Source: Actinomycetota bacterium (GTDB lineage: Bacteria; Actinomycetota; Actinomycetes; Actinomycetales; Microbacteriaceae). Taken from it: a stretch of 54,546 nucleotides of DNA. The notes below the pieces were generated by a model. The model did no database searches. It saw only the letters and a list, made by a program, of their open reading frames with translations, and was not told the DNA's origin. The stretch covers positions 1-54,546 of the forward strand of contig JAFDWM010000006.1 in the NCBI GenBank assembly GCA_018268455.1. Direction: 5' to 3'. Positions within the stretch are counted from its first letter, which is position 1, and the number at the start of each line of letters is the position of its first letter. Below are positions 1-7,535 of the stretch, one piece after another. The translations under genes and the position numbers were made by a program.

Positions 1-56
1 GCGCTCGGATCCGCACTCGACTCACACGCCTCTGCACGTCTGTCGAGGGTCTGAGC

Positions 57-1223
57 ATGGCCGGCTTCTCCACGCTGACCGGGGCGGTGTCGCGCCTCGA
101 CGCCGAACAGGGTGCCACGGACGGCGTGCTGCTGCACTTCGGGGAGCCGATCCGCGAGCAACGCGCGCTCGAGCGCGGCAGCGCGCTCGTCCCGCTCGGC
201 GACCGCACCGTCATCGAGCTGACTGGATCCGAACGACTCACCTGGCTCGACTCCATCACCTCGCAGTCGGTTGCCCACCTGCAGCCCGGGCAGAGCACCG
301 AGCTGCTCGTGCTCGACCCGCAGGGCAGGGTGGAGCATGTCGCCGCCGTGTTCGACGACGGCGTCACGACCGTGCTCATCGCCGATGGGGCCGACGCGGA
401 TCCGCTGGCCACCTGGCTGAAGCGGATGGTCTTCCGGGCCGACGTGACGGTGACCGTGCGCGACGAGCTGGAGGTCGTCGGGTTCTTCGCCGGCGGTCCC
501 GCCGAGCGTCTCGCCGAGGCGGCGGCCCTCGCCCCGCACGGCATCCCGGAGATCTGGACCGACCCGTGGCCCGAGGTGCAGCCCGGCGGCCATCAGTACC
601 ACGAGGGCGCCCACCCCGGCGCCGCCTACCACTGGCGCACCGCCGTGCTCGACGAGGCGGGTGCGGCGGCGCTGATCGCCGCCGCCGACGCCGATCCCGG
701 CACGAGCTGGGCCGGGACGCTCGCCGCGGAGGCGCTGCGCATCGCCGCCTGGCGGCCGCGCTGGACGGCCGAGGTCGACGAGCGCTCGCTGCCGCACGAG
801 ACCGACTGGATCCGCAGCGCGGTGCACCTCAACAAGGGCTGCTACCGCGGACAGGAGACCGTCGCGAAGGTGCACAATCTCGGTCATCCGCCGCGCCGCC
901 TCGCCGCACTGCATCTGGACGGCAGCGAGAGCCTGCTGCCCGCGACCGGGGCGCCGGTGCTGGTCCGCGGCGCGGACGGCGCCGAGGACGAGGTCGGGCA
1001 TGTGACCTCGGCCGCCCGGCACCATGAGCTCGGCCCGATCGCGCTCGCGATCCTGTCCCGGCGCGCGCCCGTCGGCGACCTCGTCGTGCGCACCCCGGAG
1101 GGCGACATCGCGGCGGCACAGGAGGTCATCGTCCCTGCCGACGCCGGTGCGACCGCCGACGTGCCGCGGCTGACCCGGCTGTCGCGGCGCCCGTCCGCAC
1201 CGGATCCGCGCGACGTCGGCTGA
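57..1223 (+). CDS. ygfZ: YgfZ/GcvT-like folate-binding protein
   Basis: A 388-aa protein of the YgfZ/CAF17 family, which binds tetrahydrofolate and helps assemble or repair certain Fe-S enzymes. The family signature KGCYxGQE is visible at about residues 260-267 (K-G-C-Y-R-G-Q-E) and holds the conserved cysteine. The N-terminal half has the GcvT-like pattern around 'LTWLDSITSQ', and the C-terminal part resembles a GcvT-type barrel. The ATG at 57 is preceded by a weak GAGGG. The stop lies 4 nt before the pabAB GTG, so the two genes are probably cotranscribed and share a folate theme. The family is clear; the exact client enzymes cannot be read from sequence. Confidence 0.93.
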   Translation: MAGFSTLTGAVSRLDAEQGATDGVLLHFGEPIREQRALERGSALVPLGDRTVIELTGSERLTWLDSITSQSVAHLQPGQSTELLVLDPQGRVEHVAAVFDDGVTTVLIADGADADPLATWLKRMVFRADVTVTVRDELEVVGFFAGGPAERLAEAAALAPHGIPEIWTDPWPEVQPGGHQYHEGAHPGAAYHWRTAVLDEAGAAALIAAADADPGTSWAGTLAAEALRIAAWRPRWTAEVDERSLPHETDWIRSAVHLNKGCYRGQETVAKVHNLGHPPRRLAALHLDGSESLLPATGAPVLVRGADGAEDEVGHVTSAARHHELGPIALAILSRRAPVGDLVVRTPEGDIAAAQEVIVPADAGATADVPRLTRLSRRPSAPDPRDVG

Positions 1224-1227
1224 GGCC

Positions 1228-3810
1228 GTGGAGCGAGAAGCCCGGGGCGCCGTCGACGCGGCGTCTTCGTCCGCTCCCGTGCGCGGGCTACGCACGCTGC
1301 TGATCGACAACTACGACTCGTTCACGTACAACCTGGTGCATCAGATCGCGGCCGCCGCGGGGGAGGCGCCGACGGTCGTGCCCAACGACTGGGCGGCGTG
1401 GGATCCGGCGGTGCTCGACGGATTCGACGCGGTGGTCCTCTCGCCCGGCCCCGGCGATCCGAGTGTTCCTGCGGACTTCGGCATCTGCGCCGAGGCGATC
1501 CGCGAGTGCGCCGCTCGGCGCATCCCGCTGTTCGGCGTCTGCCTCGGCCATCAGGGCCTGGGCCTCGCCTACGGCGCCCGGGTGCTGCGCGCGCCCGAGC
1601 CGCGGCACGGACGGCCCTCGCCCGTCTTCCACGACGGGACCGGGCCGTTCCGAGGCCTGCCGTCGCCGGTGCAGGTGATCCGCTATCACTCGCTCATGAT
1701 CGAGGATGCGCCCGACGAGCTCGTCGTGACGGCGCGGTCCGACGACGGCGTGATCATGGGGATCCGGCATCGCGACCTGCCGCTGTGGGGCGTGCAGTTC
1801 CATCCGGAGTCGATCGGCACCCGCGACGGCGCCGCCATGATGGACTCCTTCTTCGCGATGGTGCGTGCTTTTCGGCAGGGGGCCGTGCCTCTGCCCGGAT
1901 CCGACCCTGGCGTGCCCGGATCCGACCCGGGTGTGCCCGGATCCGACCCGTTCCCGCCCCAATCCGCCCCGTTCCCGCCCCAACTTCGGAGCACGGGCGC
2001 GACACGCCGGGTGGAGCTGGGATTCGGCGGCGTGTCGACTGCCAGCTCCGAAGTTGGGTTGGGGACAGCGGCCGAGGGTGGGCCCGCGCGTGGATCCGAC
2101 CGGGGTGTGCACGGATCCGACCCTGGCGTGCCCGGATCCGCCCCGTTCCCGTCCCAACTTCGGAGCACGGGCGCGACACGCCGGGTGGATCACGGATCCG
2201 GCGGCGTGTCGGCGGCCAGCTCCGAAGTTGGGTTGGGGACAGAGGCCGAGACGGGGCCTGGACCGCGTGCCGTCGTGCGGAGGGTCGTGCCCCTCCAAGC
2301 GGATCCGGCCGACCTGTTCGCCGGGCTGTACGGCGACGCCGCACAGGCGGTGTGGCTGGACGGGAACCGGCCCGGTGACCTGCGCGCCCGGTACTCGATC
2401 ATGGGTGGTGGCGACGATCTGGTGACCGCGACCGCCGACGTGCAGGTGGGCACCGTGACCGTGCGCGCCGGTGCCGACGAGCACGTCGAGCGCACCGGCT
2501 TCTTCGACTGGCTCGAGCGGGCGCTCGCCGCGACCCGCACAGCGGACTCCGGGCTGCCGTTCGCGCTCGGCTGGGTCGGCGCGCTGGGCTATGAGCTTCG
2601 CGCGGAGTGCGGATCCGTGCACGACCGGGCCGCCCCGACGCCCGACGCCCTGCTCGTGCGCCTCGATCGCGCCCTCGTGATCGACAACGTGCAGGGGCGG
2701 ATCCACCTGCTCGCGCTCGACGACGACGCCTGGGTCGACGAGATGGCCGAGAGGATCCGCACGCTCTCCCCTCCGGCCGACGCGGCAGGCACGGCTGGCG
2801 CGCTAGCCGCGGCCGGCTCGGCCCGCACCGGGCTGCTCGCCGGCGCACTCACCGCACGGCACTCGCGTGAGCACTACCTGGCACTGATCGCCGACGCGCA
2901 GGAGCAGATCGCGGCGGGGGAGACGTACGAGGCGTGCCTGACGAATCTGCTGCACGCGCCGCTCGCCGCCGCGGATCCGCTCGCTGCCGCGGATCCGCTC
3001 GCTGCCGCGGATCCGCTCGCGGACGCGGATCCGCTCACGTATGCGCCGCTCGCCGCCGCGGATCCGCTCGCTGCCGCGGATCCGCTCGCCACCGGGCTCG
3101 CCGCCGGGGATCCGCTCGCCGCCTACCTCGCCCTGCGTGCGCAGAATCCTGCGCCGTTCGGGGCGTTCCTGCGCATCGCGGGCGTGACGGTGCTGAGCAC
3201 CTCGCCCGAGCGCTTCCTGCGGATCACGTCCGACGGCGCGGTCGAGTCCAGCCCGATCAAGGGCACCAGGCCCCGGGGAGCGACCGCCGAGGAGGACGAG
3301 CGGATCCGTGCGGAGCTCGCCGCCAGTGAGAAGGACCGGTCCGAGAACCTCATGATCGTCGACCTCGTGCGTCACGATCTCGGTCGCACCGCGCAGCTCG
3401 GCTCCGTGCACGTGGACGGACTGTTCCGCGTGGAGAGCTATGCCACGGTGCACCAGTTGGTGAGCACCGTGCGCTCGACGCTCGCCGCCAGCCCCGTCGC
3501 CTGCGTGCGCGCCGCGTTTCCGCCGGGCTCGATGACCGGGGCGCCGAAGCTGCGCACGATGTCGATCCTGGACCGGCTCGAGGGCGGCCCGCGTGGGCTG
3601 TACAGCGGTGCGCTGGGGGTCTTCTCGTTCGACGGCGCCGTCGACCTCAGCGTCATCATCCGCACCCTGGTGCTGCATGACGGCGGCGCCGACTACGGTG
3701 TGGGGGGCGCGATCGTCGCGCTCTCCGATCCCGACGACGAGTACACCGAGACCGTCGTCAAGGCTCGGCCGCTGCTGCGGCTGACCGGAGCCGCCTTCCC
3801 CCAGGGCTGA
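1228..3810 (+). CDS. pabAB: Fused aminodeoxychorismate synthase PabA-PabB with in-frame repeats
   Basis: An 860-aa bifunctional enzyme making 4-amino-4-deoxychorismate from chorismate and glutamine for folate synthesis. The N-terminal glutamine amidotransferase (about residues 21-212) has the nucleophile Cys105 in GVCLGHQ and the His192/Glu194 pair in FHPES. The C-terminal chorismate-binding domain (about 350-858) carries PIKGT with Lys678, the lysine typical of PabB rather than TrpE, and the metal-binding stretch SEKDRSENLMIVDLVRHDLGR-like region near 705-725. Oddities: the linker (about 220-345) consists of PGSDPGV repeats and two in-frame copies of an 80-bp nested palindrome, and residues about 577-632 are a LAAADP minisatellite inside the PabB domain. 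The protein is therefore well over 100 residues longer than usual. The GTG start follows ygfZ directly. Confidence 0.95.
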   Translation: MEREARGAVDAASSSAPVRGLRTLLIDNYDSFTYNLVHQIAAAAGEAPTVVPNDWAAWDPAVLDGFDAVVLSPGPGDPSVPADFGICAEAIRECAARRIPLFGVCLGHQGLGLAYGARVLRAPEPRHGRPSPVFHDGTGPFRGLPSPVQVIRYHSLMIEDAPDELVVTARSDDGVIMGIRHRDLPLWGVQFHPESIGTRDGAAMMDSFFAMVRAFRQGAVPLPGSDPGVPGSDPGVPGSDPFPPQSAPFPPQLRSTGATRRVELGFGGVSTASSEVGLGTAAEGGPARGSDRGVHGSDPGVPGSAPFPSQLRSTGATRRVDHGSGGVSAASSEVGLGTEAETGPGPRAVVRRVVPLQADPADLFAGLYGDAAQAVWLDGNRPGDLRARYSIMGGGDDLVTATADVQVGTVTVRAGADEHVERTGFFDWLERALAATRTADSGLPFALGWVGALGYELRAECGSVHDRAAPTPDALLVRLDRALVIDNVQGRIHLLALDDDAWVDEMAERIRTLSPPADAAGTAGALAAAGSARTGLLAGALTARHSREHYLALIADAQEQIAAGETYEACLTNLLHAPLAAADPLAAADPLAAADPLADADPLTYAPLAAADPLAAADPLATGLAAGDPLAAYLALRAQNPAPFGAFLRIAGVTVLSTSPERFLRITSDGAVESSPIKGTRPRGATAEEDERIRAELAASEKDRSENLMIVDLVRHDLGRTAQLGSVHVDGLFRVESYATVHQLVSTVRSTLAASPVACVRAAFPPGSMTGAPKLRTMSILDRLEGGPRGLYSGALGVFSFDGAVDLSVIIRTLVLHDGGADYGVGGAIVALSDPDDEYTETVVKARPLLRLTGAAFPQG
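1897..2262. repeat. Tandemly duplicated GGATCC array plus nested palindrome inside pabAB
   Basis: GGATCC occurs at 1897, 1918 and 1939 (21-bp period), followed by an 80-bp nested palindrome at 1979-2058. The block is then repeated: GGATCC at 2092, 2113 and 2134, palindrome at 2153-2232. Each palindrome has 14-bp outer arms (CCCAACTTCGGAGC / its complement) and inner arms containing CGACACGCCG / CGGCGTGTCG. The repeat offset is 195 bp for the arrays and 174 bp for the palindromes, both multiples of three, so the reading frame is preserved. The block encodes the inter-domain linker of PabAB. Confidence 0.9.
2961..3122. repeat. 18-bp in-frame minisatellite in the PabB domain
   Basis: Degenerate tandem copies of an 18-bp unit, GCGGATCCGCTCGCTGCC, each encoding A-D-P-L-A-A, run through this stretch; seven units keep the GGATCC core. 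The surrounding protein has CLTN...YLALRAQNPAPFGAF, the normal PabB sequence on either side. The array therefore looks like an expansion of the ancestral DPLAAYLALR segment. Units are multiples of three, so slippage would change length without breaking the frame. Confidence 0.9.
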
Positions 3811-3816
3811 CGCCGC

Positions 3817-4638
3817 TCAGCCCGGCGCGACGGCGCTCCAGGGAACGGTCAGCTCACCCAGCCGCCAGCGTGTGCGCGTGCCGAGCACAGGGTGTCCGGC
3901 GTCGCGCAGTGCCGTGACGGCGGCGAGGAAGCGCTGCGTCGCGCCGAACGTCGACAGGCCGGCGGCCCGCTCCCACTCGCGGTCGAGGTCGACGAGCAGC
4001 GTGTGGATCCGTTCGCCCGGCACGTTGTGATGGATGAGCGCCTTGGGCAGGCGCTCGGCGACGATCGACGGGCGGTCGAGATCGGCGAGCCGGAGCGAGA
4101 CCGTGAACCGCACCGGGGATCCGTTCCCGTCGACGTCGATGAAGCTCGCGATCCGGCCGATCTCATCGCAGGTGCCCTCGACGAGCAGCCCGCCCGGGGC
4201 GAGCCGCGACGCCATCCGTGCCCAGGCGTCCGGCACATCCCTCTCGTCGTACTGCCGCAGCACGTTCATGGCACGGATCACGGCGGGCCGATGGTGATCG
4301 GGCAGCGGCACCTCGAACCCGCCGCGGGCGAACGACACCGGCAGGTCGGCGGGGAAGTGGCCGGTGCCGGCGCGCAGTTCGGCGAGCTGCGCCTGCGCGG
4401 TGGCGACGCGCTGCGGATCCAGCTCGAGGCCGAGCACCTGCGCGTCGGCGCGCACCCGCACGAGCCGGGTCGCGAGTTCGAACGCGGTCACGCCGCTGGC
4501 GCCGAAGCCGAGGTCGACGACGAGCGGATCCGCCGCGCGCCGGAACGCCGCGGAGGCCGCGATCCATCGGTCGTTGCGACGCAGCCGGTTCGTGCCGGTG
4601 GTGCCCCGGGTGGGCCGGCCGAGCGGAGTGGACGCCAT
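3817..4638 (-). CDS. Class I SAM-dependent methyltransferase
   Basis: A 273-aa protein. The SAM-binding motif I is visible at residues 40-50 (VVDLGFGASGV) with the acidic post-I motif GLELDPQRV at 70-78, both typical of Rossmann-type class I methyltransferases. A Pro-rich, Arg-rich N-terminus (RPTRGTTGTNRLRRND) precedes the core. It is convergent with pabAB, with only 6 nt between the stops. The ATG at 4638 sits 6 nt after a possible -10 CAGGAT on its own strand, so it may be leaderless. No acceptor-specific motif is recognisable, so the substrate is unknown. Confidence 0.85.
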   Translation of the reverse strand: MASTPLGRPTRGTTGTNRLRRNDRWIAASAAFRRAADPLVVDLGFGASGVTAFELATRLVRVRADAQVLGLELDPQRVATAQAQLAELRAGTGHFPADLPVSFARGGFEVPLPDHHRPAVIRAMNVLRQYDERDVPDAWARMASRLAPGGLLVEGTCDEIGRIASFIDVDGNGSPVRFTVSLRLADLDRPSIVAERLPKALIHHNVPGERIHTLLVDLDREWERAAGLSTFGATQRFLAAVTALRDAGHPVLGTRTRWRLGELTVPWSAVAPG

Positions 4639-4675
4639 GCATCCATCCTGCCGGACCCGGCGGCCCGTCTCGTGA

Positions 4676-5638
4676 TCAGCGCGGACCGGGGCCCATCGAT
4701 CCTCCGGTGGGCGCGGTGCGGGTGTCGACGCGCACCGTCAGGGTCGCGGAGTAGCCCTTCGACACGTCGCCGCTCACGGCCGCCAGCTGCAGTGCGCCGC
4801 CGTCGTCGCCGAAGACGTTGTCCGAGGTGAGGGAGATCTGCGACAGGTTCCGCGTGGAGCCGTCGTACCCGCTGCTGGCGTAGACCGCCTCGCAGGCGGC
4901 CTGCGGCAGGGCGATCTGCGAGGTGGCGATGGCGTTGGCGGAATCGGTGACGTCAGCCGCGCTCGGATACACCTCGAAATGGATGTGCGGCCAGCGGCCG
5001 GAGTAGCAGCCGGGGAAGACGGAGGTGAACGAAACCCTCCCGTCCGCGTCGGCGACCTGCACGCCGCGCAGGTAGTTCTCGTTCTCGATGCCCGAGGAGT
5101 ACATCGAGTAGCCCCCGGCGGCGTTGCAGTGCCAGGCGTACACGGCGACACCCGCGAACGGGGCATCGCCGTTGGCCATGTCGAGCACGTTCAGCGAGAA
5201 CGTCAGCGGCACGCCCGCCGCAGTCGTGCCGCCGCCGATCGACGAGCGGATGTCCTGGCGCACGATGCCGGAGTCCGTCAGTGCGTCCGGTCCGTTCGAG
5301 CCGTCGCCGGGGTACGGGCCCGCGGTCTCGTCGGGGATCTCGGCGGCGGGCACGGACGCACCCGGCGTCGTGCTCGCCGTGGCCGCTGGGCTCGGTGCGG
5401 CGGTCGTGGCCGTCGGCGTCGCGGTGGATGCCGCGTTCGACGCGAGCGGTGCGCATGCGGCGAGCACCGCACCGCCCGCACTGAGCCCGACCAGGCTCAG
5501 CACCATGCGGCGGGACATCAGGGTGCGGATGTCGAACGGGGCGCCCTGATCCACGACCTCCTCTTCCGGGCGATCGAGCAGACGGCCCTCGTAGGCGGGG
5601 CCCTGCGGCGTGCGGGTCGGGTCGGGGAAGGTGCTCAT
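4676..5638 (-). CDS. Exported intradiol-type dioxygenase lipoprotein
   Basis: A 320-aa protein related to intradiol ring-cleavage dioxygenases (protocatechuate 3,4-dioxygenase fold), non-haem Fe(III) enzymes that open catechols between the hydroxyls. The four iron ligands expected of the family are present: Tyr177 (in NAAGGY), Tyr212 (in PGCYSGR) and the pair His218/His220 in PHIHFE. Residues 43-62 form a twin-arginine-like signal (SRRMVLSLVGLSAGG) ending in the lipobox LAAC with Cys62, followed by an Ala/Thr/Pro linker. This points to an envelope-anchored enzyme. ATG 5638 was chosen over an upstream in-frame start because GAGAGGA lies just before it. Extracellular members are common in actinobacteria; substrates are mostly untested. 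Confidence 0.85.
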   Translation of the reverse strand: MSTFPDPTRTPQGPAYEGRLLDRPEEEVVDQGAPFDIRTLMSRRMVLSLVGLSAGGAVLAACAPLASNAASTATPTATTAAPSPAATASTTPGASVPAAEIPDETAGPYPGDGSNGPDALTDSGIVRQDIRSSIGGGTTAAGVPLTFSLNVLDMANGDAPFAGVAVYAWHCNAAGGYSMYSSGIENENYLRGVQVADADGRVSFTSVFPGCYSGRWPHIHFEVYPSAADVTDSANAIATSQIALPQAACEAVYASSGYDGSTRNLSQISLTSDNVFGDDGGALQLAAVSGDVSKGYSATLTVRVDTRTAPTGGSMGPGPR

Positions 5639-5785
5639 GATCGGATCCTCTCGTGGGGCGGCAGAAGGATCCTCTCGACCGCGGCGCACCTCGGCCTGTG
5701 CGGACGCTATGCGCCGCCTAAGTCCTCCGCGTCATGCGCGGACGCGCGCTTCGAGGCGGTGGCCGGCACGCCATAGGCTGGAGCC

Positions 5786-6529
5786 ATGACCCGCACCCTG
5801 ATCCTGCTCCGCCACGGCCAGAGCGAATGGAATGAGCTGAACCTGTTCACCGGCTGGGTGGACGTCCGTCTGACCGCGCAGGGCCAGGACGAGGCGCGCC
5901 GCGGCGGCGAGCTGCTGGCCGAGTCGGGGATCCTGCCCGACGTGCTGCACACCTCGCTGCTGAGCCGGGCGATCCAGACCGCGAACATCGCGCTCGACGC
6001 CGCCGACCGACTGTGGATCCCGGTGACGCGTTCGTGGCGTCTCAACGAGCGCCACTACGGCGCACTGCAGGGCAAGGACAAGGCGCAGACGCTCGAGGAG
6101 TTCGGTCCCGAGCAGTTCCAGCTGTGGCGCCGCTCGTTCGACGTGCCGCCGCCGCCGCTGGACGACGCGAGCGAGTTCAGCCAGGTCGGCGATGCGCGCT
6201 ACGCCGGCATCGACGGCGAGCTTCCCCGCACCGAGTCGCTCAAGCTCGTCATCGACCGCCTGCTGCCGTACTGGTCCTCGGCGATCGTGCCCGACCTCGA
6301 TGCCGGCAAGACGGTGCTCGTCACCGCGCACGGCAATTCACTGCGCGCGCTGGTGAAGCACCTCGACGGGATCAGCGACGCCGACATCGCCGAGCTCAAC
6401 ATCCCCACCGGGATCCCGCTCGTCTACGAGCTCGACGACGAGAACCGACCTGTCGCCCCGGCGCGCTATCTCGACCCCGAGGCCGCCGCAGCGGGAGCCG
6501 CCGCCGTCGCGAGCCAGGGCAAGAAGTAA
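5786..6529 (+). CDS. gpmA: 2,3-bisphosphoglycerate-dependent phosphoglycerate mutase
   Basis: A 247-aa glycolytic/gluconeogenic enzyme interconverting 3- and 2-phosphoglycerate. The phosphohistidine signature [10 protein letters not shown] (His10) opens the protein, [14 protein letters not shown] follows in the middle, and the second catalytic histidine is in [13 protein letters not shown]. Length matches the family (about 245-250 aa). A TAGGCT hexamer at 5774-5779 ends 6 nt before the ATG; the intervening GGAG could be a Shine-Dalgarno or the promoter-start spacing of a leaderless transcript. A strong hairpin follows the stop. Confidence 0.97.
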   Translation: MTRTLILLRHGQSEWNELNLFTGWVDVRLTAQGQDEARRGGELLAESGILPDVLHTSLLSRAIQTANIALDAADRLWIPVTRSWRLNERHYGALQGKDKAQTLEEFGPEQFQLWRRSFDVPPPPLDDASEFSQVGDARYAGIDGELPRTESLKLVIDRLLPYWSSAIVPDLDAGKTVLVTAHGNSLRALVKHLDGISDADIAELNIPTGIPLVYELDDENRPVAPARYLDPEAAAAGAAAVASQGKK

Positions 6530-6541
6530 CCCGCACGTCAG

Positions 6542-6584
6542 CAGCACGAGGCCCCCGCACCGTTGGTGCAGGGGCCTCGTGCTG
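6542..6584. terminator. Bidirectional terminator between gpmA and phoU
   Basis: Arms CAGCACGAGGCCCC (6542-6555) and its perfect complement (6571-6584) form a GC-rich hairpin in the gap between the convergent gpmA and phoU genes. No long T-run follows, as is usual in high-GC actinobacteria. Confidence 0.8.
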
Positions 6585-6597
6585 TGCGCAATGATGC

Positions 6598-7308
6598 TCA
6601 GGCGAGCCCGGATCCGGCCTCCGCCTCGGCCTGCGCCTCGACGGCCTGGGAGATCGCCTCGTCGTCGACGGCCCAGTCGCCGGTCGCGAGGTAGACGACC
6701 TTCTTGGCGACGGCGACGGCGTGATCGGCGAACCGCTCGTGATAGCGGCTGGCCAGGGTGGCGTCGACGGTCGCGCCGGCCTCACCCTTCCAGTTGTCGC
6801 TGAGCACCTTCGCGAAGACGCTGGCGTGCAGCTCGTCCACGTCGTCGTCGAGGTTGCGGATCTCGTCCGCGAAGCGCAGGTCCTGTGTGCGCAGGAGGTC
6901 GGCGAGTGTGCGCGCGATCGTCACATCCCGCTCGCCCATCTTGGTGAAGGTGCCCTTGAGACCCTTCGGGATCGCCCGCTCGGGGAAGCGCAGCCGGGCG
7001 AGCTGCGCGATGTGCTCGGACATGTCGCCCATGCGCTCCAGCGACGCGCTCACCCGCAGCGCGGTGATGACGATGCGCAGGTCGCGGGCGACCGGCTGCT
7101 CGCGGGCCAGGATCTGGATCGCCTGCTCGTCGAGGGCGACGGTGAGCTCATCGATGTGCGCGTCGTCGGCGATGACCTCTTCGGCCAGGGACACGTCGCT
7201 GGTCGCGAACGAGCGGGTGGCCTTCTCGATCGACACGGACACGAGGTCGGCGATCTCGACGAGCTGGCGCTGCAGCTCCTCGAGGGACTGGTGGAAGAGT
7301 TCGCGCAC
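6598..7308 (-). CDS. phoU: Phosphate-signalling accessory protein PhoU
   Basis: A 236-aa cytoplasmic protein with the two-repeat PhoU three-helix-bundle pattern. The metal-binding style motifs appear twice, around 'VIADDAHIDELTVALDEQAIQIL' and 'RNLDDDVDELHASVF'. PhoU restrains the phosphate sensor kinase when phosphate is plentiful. The GTG at 7308 (VRELFHQSLEELQ) was chosen because GAAAGGTG precedes it and homologues start MRE-FH; the upstream in-frame extension is unlike the family. It is divergent from senX3-regX3, its expected signalling partners, across a region with GTTCACC-type sites. Confidence 0.94.
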   Translation of the reverse strand: MRELFHQSLEELQRQLVEIADLVSVSIEKATRSFATSDVSLAEEVIADDAHIDELTVALDEQAIQILAREQPVARDLRIVITALRVSASLERMGDMSEHIAQLARLRFPERAIPKGLKGTFTKMGERDVTIARTLADLLRTQDLRFADEIRNLDDDVDELHASVFAKVLSDNWKGEAGATVDATLASRYHERFADHAVAVAKKVVYLATGDWAVDDEAISQAVEAQAEAEAGSGLA

Positions 7309-7490
7309 GGCTGCGCACCTTTCATTCTGTGACCCTGAGGGCGAAGGCCCCGGTCGCACGGCGTCCCGCAGGGCGGGCACGATTCGATGCCTGCCACAGG
7401 TCGCGACACGCATGTGCCGATTGTGTTGGTCGAAGGTTAACGGCTGGTGCCGTTGTCGTGAACAGTAGTCGCACGAGCCCCGATACGGCC

Positions 7491-7517
7491 GTTCACCCGC
7501 ATTCCGCCCGGGTGAAC
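7491..7517. promoter_or_regulatory. Inverted GTTCACC pair, likely RegX3/PhoP-type box
   Basis: GTTCACC at 7491-7497 and its complement GGTGAAC at 7511-7517 lie in the phoU/senX3 divergent region, with further half-sites GTGAAC at 7458 and GTTAAC at 7436. GTTCACC is the known half-site of actinobacterial PhoP and RegX3 phosphate-response regulators. Autoregulation by RegX3 is an inference. Confidence 0.5.
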
Positions 7518-7535
7518 GCCCCTACTCTGGAGAGC

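Noticed and set aside
1897-3122. CRISPR array
   Set aside because: The repeats are 18-21 bp, degenerate, in frame and without unique spacers; no cas genes are present.
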